Source: CAZCDM01 sp964497475 (GTDB lineage Bacteria; Planctomycetota; Phycisphaerae; SM23-33). From it: a stretch of 7,214 bases of DNA. The notes below the pieces were generated by a model. That model was given only the letters and a program-made list of their open reading frames with translations. It was not told the DNA's origin and searched no databases. Positions 1-4,821 of the stretch are shown here, one piece after another. Location of the stretch: positions 1 to 7,214 of the forward strand of contig CAZCDM010000122.1 of NCBI GenBank assembly GCA_964497475.1, read 5' to 3'. The translations under genes were made by a program, and so were the position numbers. How positions within the stretch are numbered: the stretch's first letter is position 1; each line of letters starts with the position of its first letter.

Positions 1-656
1 TGCCGATATCCCACCCCATGTACAATCTGCCAGACCGGACGCTCCGCGAGGTCAAATACCGCCTGGCCACGCAGAAACGCGGCGTGGGACCGCTGCCCCA
101 ACTGCAGGCCATGGAGTTTGAAGGCCAGCCCCGCGTACTGCTCAGCCGGGAGGATCTCACCGCCGGGCTCGTCGGGGTCGGCCAGGCCGGCCTGGATGGC
201 TACGCCCCGGCCGATGCGTTCCATCTCGTTCGGAACATCATTTTGCACACCCAGTCCATCGAGGCGGACAGGCCGGGCAAGGCAGCGCCGAGCGGTGGAA
301 CGATATCACCGGCCAGTCCCGCCCGACCAGACGCCTCGGGCGAATCGGACCGCGTTGCGGTCGTCTCCTGGAAGGATGCCGGCCAGCATATTGGCCGAGA
401 GGTGACCGTTGAAGGGCGAATCGTCGGCACGGGGGCTACGCGCAGCGGGTCGATTACCTTCCTGAATTTCAGTCGCAATCGAGGTGACTTCACGGTAAAA
501 ATCTTCGAGCGATACAAGAAAAACTTTCCGCAGGACCCCCAGCGGATGTATCGGGGAAAGACGGTACGGGTTACCGGCAGGGTCGGCCAGTACAAGGGCG
601 AGCCGGACATGGAAATCCGCCGCCCCGAGCAGGTTCAGATCGTGGAGAGCCAATGA
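1..656 (+). CDS. DUF4159-like segment fused to an OB-fold domain, 5'-truncated
   Basis: The reading frame is open to the left edge, so the gene very probably starts outside the window. The first ATG (18) has no Shine-Dalgarno sequence, and the residues just before it read ISHP, so that an HPMY motif spans it; this fits the interior of a DUF4159 domain. Numbering from that ATG, residues 1-78 look like the end of DUF4159 (R44-DLTAGLVG, then GLDGYAP and a VRNIIL helix). A Pro/Ser/Gly-rich linker covers about 82-112. Residues 114-209 read as an OB fold of the nucleic-acid-binding type: VTVEGRIV, SITFLNFSRNRGDFTVKIF, then GKTVRVTGRVGQYKG and a final EQVQIVE strand. Family recognition is from memory and the biochemical role is unknown. 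The stop overlaps the next start (ATGA at 653-656), implying translational coupling to the deaminase. The OB assignment is firmer than the DUF4159 one. Confidence 0.75.
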   Translation, partial: PISHPMYNLPDRTLREVKYRLATQKRGVGPLPQLQAMEFEGQPRVLLSREDLTAGLVGVGQAGLDGYAPADAFHLVRNIILHTQSIEADRPGKAAPSGGTISPASPARPDASGESDRVAVVSWKDAGQHIGREVTVEGRIVGTGATRSGSITFLNFSRNRGDFTVKIFERYKKNFPQDPQRMYRGKTVRVTGRVGQYKGEPDMEIRRPEQVQIVESQ

Positions 657-1132
657 GCCAATCACGCGACGAACAATGGATGCGGCGGGCGATCGAAGCG
701 GCCCGTCGCGGAATCGACGCCGGCCAGACGCCCTTCGGCGCGGTGATCGTCCGCGGTGAGGAGTGCATCGCCGAGGCGCACAATGAAGTCTGGGCCACCT
801 TCGACCCGACGGCCCACGCAGAAGTCCAGGCCATTCGCGCCGCCTGCGAGGCCCTGGACACCATCGACCTGAGCGACTGCGACATCTATGCCACCACCGA
901 ACCCTGCCCGATGTGCTTCGCCGCCATCCACTGGGCGAGGCTCGGGCGAATCGTCTACGGCGCGACCATCGCCGATGCCGACGAGGCCGGCTTTAACGAG
1001 ATGCACCTTTCCAACCAAGACATGCACCGCCTGGCCGGACTCAAGAGCGAGCTGGTCTCCGGCGTGCTGAGCGAAGAGTGTGCGGCACTGTTTGCCGAAT
1101 GGCAGGCAGCCGGCAAGAGCAAAACCTACTGA
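653..1132 (+). CDS. guaD: Guanine-deaminase-like enzyme (cytidine/deoxycytidylate deaminase fold)
   Basis: This is a 159-residue zinc-dependent deaminase, the usual length for the family. It probably removes the amino group of guanine to give xanthine in cytoplasmic purine salvage. The zinc site is complete: H55 and the proton-shuttling E57 in HAEVQAIR, then C85 and C88 in EPCPMC. N44 lies in the expected N-terminal substrate loop. The EAGF segment (111-114) after the zinc site and the C-terminal tyrosine (Y159) resemble Bacillus GuaD more than TadA. The residue two after EAGF is Glu116, where I recall Asp in the Bacillus enzyme, so another purine or a nucleoside could be the substrate. The start overlaps the upstream stop by ATGA, and the next gene begins 14 nt after its stop, so all three are likely co-transcribed. 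The deaminase call is firm; the substrate is inferred. Confidence 0.88.
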   Translation: MSQSRDEQWMRRAIEAARRGIDAGQTPFGAVIVRGEECIAEAHNEVWATFDPTAHAEVQAIRAACEALDTIDLSDCDIYATTEPCPMCFAAIHWARLGRIVYGATIADADEAGFNEMHLSNQDMHRLAGLKSELVSGVLSEECAALFAEWQAAGKSKTY

Positions 1133-1134
1133 GT

Positions 1135-1139
1135 AAGGA
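1135..1139 (+). promoter_or_regulatory. Ribosome binding site fixing the start of the P-loop/NDT fusion gene
   Basis: AAGGA lies 7 nt before the ATG at 1147. It favours that start over the in-frame ATG at 1078, which sits inside the deaminase gene and would add 23 residues with no family resemblance. From 1147 the protein begins directly with a beta-strand and P-loop-like sequence (MKVVVTGQVG). Confidence 0.75.
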
Positions 1140-1146
1140 ATCCATC

Positions 1147-2265
1147 ATGAAAGTTGTCGTCACCGGACAAGTCGGGCTGGACAAAAAATCGTTTCTCGCG
1201 CGGGTTCAGCAGATCGCCCAGGCCCAGGGGTTCGACTTCGACCTCTATCATGTCGGCGACATGATGTACACCGAAGCTCCGGACGTGGCGAGGGGCAAGA
1301 TTCTCGACCTGCCCCTGACGCGGCTGGACAACCTCCGCCGCAGCGTCTTCAAGGACATCATCGCCGAGAGCAGCTCCGGCGGGAACATCGTCGTCAACAC
1401 CCACGCGACGTTCCGGTGGCATCACGGGCTGTTCTTCGCCTTCGATCACGACCAGATGGAAGCCTTCGATGCCGACCTGTACATCGTCGTGCTGGACAAT
1501 ATCGACCAGGTCTACCGCCGGCTGCACGAAGACGGCCATCGCGATTTCAGCCTCAAGGACTTGATGGTCTGGCGAGAGGAGGAAATCCTCGCGACCGAAT
1601 TGCTCAGCCGCATCGTCAAAGGACACGGGCATTTTTACATCTGCGTCCGCGGCGACGACGTCCTGGCCGAGATGATGGCCCGGATCATGTTCCGCCCGGA
1701 GATGAAAAAGGCTTACCTCTCCTTCCCCATGAGCCACGTCATGGACATGCCCGACACTCTCGCGGAAATCGAGGAGTTCCGCCGCAATCTCAAGCGGTAC
1801 TTTGTCTGCTTCGACCCGGCCGACATGGAAAAGGAAAAGCCCCTGACCTTCGATGCCATCGAAGCGGCCCGGCAGGGCCACCGCACCATGATCTCCGGAA
1901 CCGGCGAGGAGAAAGTTGAGATCGACGTCCAGGAGTTCCTGGGCATTATCCCCGATATCGACGGGCAGATTTACGTGCGTGACTTCAAGCTCATCGACCA
2001 GGCGGACATGATCATCTCCCTCGTGCCGGAAATGCCCGGAGGCAAGCCGGCCCTGTCCAGCGGCGTGGAACGCGAACTGCAGCACGCCCACGAGGGCACG
2101 CGGGATGTCTTCGTCATCTGGAAGCCCGCCTGCGAGCCCAGCCCCTTTATCACCGAGACGGCCACGAAAGTCTTCCGCAGCACCGACGAGGCGATCCAGC
2201 ACTTTTTCGACGCTGGCTTCGTCACCGAGCCGGCTCCGGGGTCGCTCTTCGCCAACGAGGACTGA
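1147..2265 (+). CDS. Adenylate-kinase-like P-loop domain fused to a nucleoside 2-deoxyribosyltransferase-like domain
   Basis: The protein has 372 residues and two apparent domains. Residues 1-180 resemble archaeal-type adenylate kinase: a first strand and P-loop-like MKVVVTGQVG-LDKKS, HVGDMMY (35-41), NIVVNTHAT (80-88), and DADLYIVVLDNIDQVYRRL (108-126) followed by a helical lid with WREEEI. The Walker A motif is degenerate: the Gly before the presumed catalytic K13 is Asp12, and the Thr/Ser after it is Lys14, so kinase activity is doubtful. Residues 188-360 resemble the nucleoside 2-deoxyribosyltransferase fold: AYLSFPMSH (189-197), a DMIISLVPEM strand (287-296), then SSGVERELQHAHE (304-316), where E310 would match the catalytic Glu of S/D-G-T-x-x-E. 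This suggests glycosyl transfer or hydrolysis of a nucleoside or nucleotide, in line with the adjacent deaminase. Both domain calls come from motif pattern only, and no named family is certain. Confidence 0.85.
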   Translation: MKVVVTGQVGLDKKSFLARVQQIAQAQGFDFDLYHVGDMMYTEAPDVARGKILDLPLTRLDNLRRSVFKDIIAESSSGGNIVVNTHATFRWHHGLFFAFDHDQMEAFDADLYIVVLDNIDQVYRRLHEDGHRDFSLKDLMVWREEEILATELLSRIVKGHGHFYICVRGDDVLAEMMARIMFRPEMKKAYLSFPMSHVMDMPDTLAEIEEFRRNLKRYFVCFDPADMEKEKPLTFDAIEAARQGHRTMISGTGEEKVEIDVQEFLGIIPDIDGQIYVRDFKLIDQADMIISLVPEMPGGKPALSSGVERELQHAHEGTRDVFVIWKPACEPSPFITETATKVFRSTDEAIQHFFDAGFVTEPAPGSLFANED

Positions 2266-2276
2266 TCGGCGGCGTC

Positions 2277-3449
2277 TCAGTTGATGGCGTCGGCCAGGCG
2301 TATCGCCTCGGCCATGACGTCGCGGACGGCCCGGCCGTGACTGGCCGCGGCCGCGGCGCAGTCGGCGAACTCCGGCGAGCGCGTCACCACCTGCCCGCGA
2401 TACGTGCCGACCTTGACCCGGATGGGCCCGGCCGATGTTTCGACCGTCTCGATGCGGCGAGCGAGTTTGCTGCGTTGGCAGGGCTGGCATCGCAGGCCGA
2501 ACGTTGTCGTCTCGCGGAAGAAGATCGCCTCGGCGGCCTCGACGGCGGCAGGGGGGCACAGGGCGGTCAGCACCCACCCGGGGCGGGCGCGTTTCATGAC
2601 GGCCGGGCTGGCCCAGGCGTCGAGACAGCCGGCCGAGAGCAGCCGCTCGATCGTCGCGCCGAGAACCTCGCCCGTGCAGTCATCGATGGTGGCTGATAGC
2701 TGCATGACCGCGTCGGCGGTGGCGTCGTCCTCGCCGGCCTGTCCGAGCAGCACACGCGTGAGGTTGGCCACGTGCTCGGACTCGCGCGTGCCTGCGCCGT
2801 AGCCGATGGCGTCGATGCGCATCTCCGGCGGCGGGCCGAACGATTCGCTCAGCTCGGTCAGCACAGCCGCGGCCGTGGGCGTGGTCAACTCGCCGGCGAC
2901 CGGTCCCGGGCAGGTCGCCAGGCCCCGCAGCAGCTCGGCCGTGGCCGGGGCGGGCACGGGCATCGTGCCGTGCTCGCACTCCACCGTGCCCCAGCCCAGC
3001 GGCAGGGGCGAGCAGGTCACGCGGGTCACGCCGAGGGTCTCCAGGGCGAGGCAGATGCCCACGATGTCGATGACACTGTCGACCGCGCCGACCTCGTGGA
3101 AGTGGACTTCGTTGACGTCGCAGCGATGAACGGCCGCCTCGGCGCGGGCCAGTCTGCGGAAGATTCGTTTGGCGGCGTCGGTGACGGTCTCGCTTAGTTC
3201 GGCTGCGTCGATGGCCGCTTCGATGTCCGGCAGGTGGCGCATCGGCTGGGCGTCGCCGGGGTCGATGTGAACCTTCGTTCCGCCCAGGCTCTTGCGGCGG
3301 ACCGGCTCGGCCGTGATCTCGACCGGGCCGAGATTCAGCCGGTCCAGGGCTGGGCGGATCGCGTCAAGTTTTGCGCCGGCATCGAGAAGGGCACCGAACA
3401 GCATGTCCCCAGCCACGCCGGCAAAGCAGTCTACATAAAGACAGGCCAT
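2277..3449 (-). CDS. larC: LarC, nickel pincer cofactor biosynthesis protein (DUF111)
   Basis: LarC is the CTP-dependent cyclometallase that inserts nickel into the pyridinium-dithio ligand made by LarB and LarE, completing the lactate-racemase-type pincer cofactor. The 390 residues carry family hallmarks in order: LYVDCFAGVAGDM (4-16), EVHFHEVGAVDSVIDIVG (114-131), PLGWGTVECEHG (150-161), PVPAPAT (164-170), ELTTPTAAA (187-195), IDDCTGE (255-261), MKRARPG (285-291), ETTTFG (313-318) and SPEFADC (358-364). It is a single ORF, unlike the frameshift-split larC1/larC2 of Lactobacillus plantarum. The start at 3449 is chosen for its Shine-Dalgarno sequence and because homologues begin at this strand; an in-frame ATG at 3551 would add 34 unrelated residues. 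The stop lies 11 nt from that of the convergent fusion gene. No larB, larE or LarA-like enzyme is in the window, so the client enzyme is unknown. Confidence 0.95.
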   Translation of the reverse strand: MACLYVDCFAGVAGDMLFGALLDAGAKLDAIRPALDRLNLGPVEITAEPVRRKSLGGTKVHIDPGDAQPMRHLPDIEAAIDAAELSETVTDAAKRIFRRLARAEAAVHRCDVNEVHFHEVGAVDSVIDIVGICLALETLGVTRVTCSPLPLGWGTVECEHGTMPVPAPATAELLRGLATCPGPVAGELTTPTAAAVLTELSESFGPPPEMRIDAIGYGAGTRESEHVANLTRVLLGQAGEDDATADAVMQLSATIDDCTGEVLGATIERLLSAGCLDAWASPAVMKRARPGWVLTALCPPAAVEAAEAIFFRETTTFGLRCQPCQRSKLARRIETVETSAGPIRVKVGTYRGQVVTRSPEFADCAAAAASHGRAVRDVMAEAIRLADAIN

Positions 3450-3454
3450 GACCT

Positions 3455-3460
3455 CTCCTC
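3455..3460 (-). promoter_or_regulatory. Ribosome binding site of larC
   Basis: Read on the minus strand, GAGGAG ends 5 nt before the ATG at 3449. It is a strong purine-rich site and supports this start over the upstream in-frame ATG at 3551. Confidence 0.75.
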
Positions 3461-3479
3461 GTAAAGGGTGCTGGTGTCG

Positions 3480-3507
3480 AGCATACCCGCTGGCAGAACA
3501 TTTGCAA
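3480..3507 (-). promoter_or_regulatory. Candidate larC promoter
   Basis: On the minus strand TTGCAA (3507-3502) and TATGCT (3485-3480) are 16 nt apart, each matching 4 of 6 sigma70 consensus bases. Transcription would start near 3473, giving a leader of roughly 25 nt that includes the ribosome site. The match is moderate and the call is inferred from pattern and position only. Confidence 0.35.
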
Positions 3508-3546
3508 ACCGTTGAAGCATTTTCCTTGCGAGGTAGTCTATCTGCG

Positions 3547-3558
3547 GTCAAATTTGAC
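3547..3558. repeat. Perfect 12-bp palindrome, possible operator
   Basis: GTCAAATTTGAC equals its own reverse complement and has no spacer. It lies about 100 nt upstream of larC and 210 nt upstream of the CBM48 gene. Each half carries TTGAC, a -35-like string, so it may be an operator, a pair of opposed -35 elements, or chance. Confidence 0.35.
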
Positions 3559-3623
3559 GAGCAGCAAAAAAATCGTAATTATTTTAAATAAGACAAAGCC
3601 GTGTTCCGAAAGAAATTAAGCTG

Positions 3624-3749
3624 ATGGGCTACATAAGGTCATCGTATGAGTTCTTGCAATGTAATGATTGTGGAGTATCATTCCGTAACGGTCGGGGGCT
3701 GGTTTGGATATGTGTACTATTGGATTGCCGGAGAAGTTCCCGCCGGTGA
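3624..3749 (+). CDS. Doubtful small Cys-rich ORF (41 residues)
   Basis: The frame from ATG 3624 to TGA 3747-3749 encodes 41 residues with a CNDC pair (C13, C16) and later C30 and C35, which loosely resembles a zinc-ribbon knuckle. It is in the same frame as the CBM48 gene and separated from it by the TGA. No Shine-Dalgarno sequence precedes the ATG, and the candidate CBM48 promoter lies inside the ORF; both argue against it. I do not recognise a family. It may be chance, or a remnant. Confidence 0.15.
   Translation: MGYIRSSYEFLQCNDCGVSFRNGRGLVWICVLLDCRRSSRR
3654..3681 (+). promoter_or_regulatory. Candidate promoter of the CBM48 gene
   Basis: TTGCAA (3654-3659) and TATCAT (3676-3681) are 16 nt apart and match 4/6 and 5/6 sigma70 consensus bases. 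A start near 3688 would give a leader of about 80 nt. A weaker alternative is TTGACG at 3554 with AATTAT 17 nt downstream. Confidence 0.4.
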
Positions 3750-3767
3750 CCGGAAACGGCAGGGATT

Positions 3768-4112
3768 ATGATTTCGGTTGATGGGCAGAGAGTTTCATTT
3801 CATTTTTATCGGCCCGGTGCAAACCGGGTCTGTGTAGCAGGGGACTTCAACGGCTGGAAGATCTGGGACCTCGATATGGAATCCGACGGCCAGGGTAACT
3901 GGACGCTGGAGTGTACGCTGCCGCCTGGGGAATATCGCTTCCGCTACTGTGCCGACGGCGAGTGGTACACCGACTACGCCGCCAGCGGCGTCGAGCCGGG
4001 ACGGTTCGGGTTCGACAGCCTGGTGCACATTGCGAGCAGTTCCTATGAAAGTGATCGTGCGAGCAACCTGACCCGCCCGCCCGGCGGGGCCGACAACGTC
4101 TACCTCGCCTGA
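3768..4112 (+). CDS. Stand-alone CBM48 / glycogen-binding-type early-set domain protein
   Basis: The 114-residue protein is almost entirely one beta-sandwich of the CBM48/AMPK-beta glycogen-binding type. Signature segments are VSFHFYRPGANRVCVAGDFNGW (9-30), where the aromatic W30 commonly contacts glucan, a GNWTLECTLPPGEYRFRYCADG segment (43-64) with the usual Y-x-F-x-Y pattern, WYTDYAA (66-72), and a closing SLVHI strand (84-88). The last 25 residues are polar and probably disordered. There is no signal peptide or catalytic domain, so it is likely a cytoplasmic binding or scaffold protein for glycogen or related alpha-glucan. Such domains normally sit at the front of branching or debranching enzymes or in AMPK beta subunits. 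The start is the first ATG after an in-frame TGA (3747-3749). Its purine tract AGGG is only 3 nt away, which is short. Divergent from larC and convergent with superoxide reductase, it appears to be a single-gene unit. Confidence 0.83.
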   Translation: MISVDGQRVSFHFYRPGANRVCVAGDFNGWKIWDLDMESDGQGNWTLECTLPPGEYRFRYCADGEWYTDYAASGVEPGRFGFDSLVHIASSSYESDRASNLTRPPGGADNVYLA

Positions 4113-4128
4113 ACGCATGCCCAGCCAG

Positions 4129-4146
4129 TGCGGTGGGACAGGAGCC
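4129..4146 (+). repeat. 18-bp direct repeat, copy 1
   Basis: TGCGGTGGGACAGGAGCC occurs here and again, exactly, at 4266-4283, 137 nt later. The two copies bracket the terminator between the convergent CBM48 and superoxide reductase genes. The flanks of the copies differ. Confidence 0.8.
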
Positions 4147-4177
4147 ACATCGCCCACGCCAGTCCCTCGGAGTATAA

Positions 4178-4209
4178 AAAAACGCAGCCGCCGGAGCGGC
4201 CACGCTTTT
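4178..4209 (-). terminator. Intrinsic terminator of the superoxide reductase transcript, possibly bidirectional
   Basis: Read on the minus strand, GCCGC-TCCG-GCGGC forms a GC stem closed by a UNCG-type tetraloop. The stem extends outward through G-U and Watson-Crick pairs (GUG/UGC, then GC and AAAA/UUUU) to about 14 pairs and ends in an unbroken T run (TTTTTTT). It lies about 110 nt past the stop of the minus-strand superoxide reductase. On the plus strand the G-U pairs become A/C mismatches and only four T follow, so termination after the CBM48 gene would be weaker. Confidence 0.72.
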
Positions 4210-4265
4210 CGTTCAAAATACAATGGCGGGTGGTTCGAATGGGCACCGGCCACTATTGTCATCTA

Positions 4266-4283
4266 TGCGGTGGGACAGGAGCC
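4266..4283 (+). repeat. 18-bp direct repeat, copy 2
   Basis: This is an exact second copy of the 18-mer at 4129-4146. It lies 33 nt beyond the superoxide reductase stop codon, between that gene and its terminator. Confidence 0.8.
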
Positions 4284-4316
4284 CTGCCGCACGAAAGGTA
4301 CACGGGGTCTGAAAAA

Positions 4317-4736
4317 TTACCCCTCAGCCTTCCATAGGCCATGGACGTTGCAGTGCTCCCGGGCGACAATGCCGCTGCAGGAACTCGTATCGCCGCAGGG
4401 GAAGAACGCCACCGGATCGTCGCCTGGGTCGAGATACTTCCGCATGACGACCTTGCAGGACGCGCAGTGCAGCTCGATCCACTGAATCCAGTGTTTCTCT
4501 TCCATGGGGTGCAGCGTCGAGCCGACGGTGACCTTGTAGCCGCCATCGACTTTCTCGATGACGGGGACGTGCTTTTCCGTGGATGAGTCGGCGGTCTTTT
4601 CTTCCAGCTTCTCCATCACATCATCGCCACACTTCATCTCGGGGGTTTGGTCGCAGCAGCAGGGATAAACGACTTCCATCTGGACGGTGCAGTCTTCGCC
4701 GGTGCATTGGTAAATGGCAGATTTTTCAACAGGCAT
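4317..4736 (-). CDS. dfx: Superoxide reductase, desulfoferrodoxin type, with atypical cysteine pattern
   Basis: This enzyme reduces superoxide to hydrogen peroxide without releasing oxygen, a cytoplasmic defence typical of anaerobes and microaerophiles. The catalytic Fe(His)4Cys centre is complete: H56 in EKHVPVIEKVDGGYKV with K55 beside it, H76 and H82 in LHPMEEKHWIQWIEL, and C129 and H132 in EHCNVHGLWK. The N-terminal 40 residues correspond to a desulforedoxin-like module, but the cysteines are rearranged: C11-x4-C16, C26-C27-C28, then C36, rather than the usual C-x2-C and CC. The catalytic domain also carries two extra pairs, C91/C94 (CASC) and C114/C120. The 139 residues slightly exceed the usual 125-130. 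The start has an excellent AAGGAG site 9 nt upstream. It follows the thermonuclease gene by 79 nt and may have its own promoter. The enzyme identity is firm; the metal content of the N-terminal module is uncertain. Confidence 0.95.
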   Translation of the reverse strand: MPVEKSAIYQCTGEDCTVQMEVVYPCCCDQTPEMKCGDDVMEKLEEKTADSSTEKHVPVIEKVDGGYKVTVGSTLHPMEEKHWIQWIELHCASCKVVMRKYLDPGDDPVAFFPCGDTSSCSGIVAREHCNVHGLWKAEG

Positions 4737-4745
4737 GATACGTCA

Positions 4746-4751
4746 CTCCTT
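4746..4751 (-). promoter_or_regulatory. Strong ribosome binding site of superoxide reductase
   Basis: Minus-strand AAGGAG (continuing as AAGGAGTGA) lies 9 nt before the ATG at 4736. It closely matches the anti-Shine-Dalgarno sequence and suggests high translation. Confidence 0.75.
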
Positions 4752-4794
4752 ACATTGGGTTTGCGTTGGTTCCGGTTCGGTCAGGGTTCACATG

Positions 4795-4821
4795 ATTATA
4801 GAAGGTGGAATGGCCTTAGAA
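4795..4821 (-). promoter_or_regulatory. Candidate promoter of superoxide reductase
   Basis: A perfect TATAAT lies at 4800-4795 on the minus strand, about 60 nt before the start codon. The best -35 candidate, TTCTAA (4821-4816), is 15 nt upstream and poor, and it overlaps the thermonuclease stop codon. The site could allow the gene to be expressed independently of the upstream genes, perhaps with an activator. Confidence 0.35.

Larger units (their letters stand above)
3450..3767. other. Divergent intergenic region between larC and the CBM48 gene
   Basis: This 318-nt stretch holds no gene I can firmly support. It contains the candidate larC promoter, the perfect palindrome GTCAAATTTGAC (3547-3558), an AT-rich patch (about 3567-3590), a candidate plus-strand promoter (3654-3681) and a doubtful 41-codon ORF (3624-3749). 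Its base composition is visibly more AT-rich than the flanking genes around 3560-3660, as expected of a control region. Confidence 0.6.

Noticed and set aside
2266..2276. Terminator between the convergent fusion gene and larC
   Set aside because: The 11-nt gap and the adjacent coding ends contain no hairpin followed by a T run on either strand.
1126..2577. Very long open frame (483 codons) on the minus strand opposite the P-loop/NDT gene
   Set aside because: It is a by-product of GC-rich codon use in the real gene. Its translation is low-complexity Arg/Gly/Asp/Val-rich with no recognisable motif, and it runs into larC on the same strand.
4224..4250. TGGTTCGAAT resembling a tRNA T-loop
   Set aside because: The flanking bases do not form the 5-bp T stem (GGTGG against GGGCA), and no acceptor or anticodon arm is found upstream.
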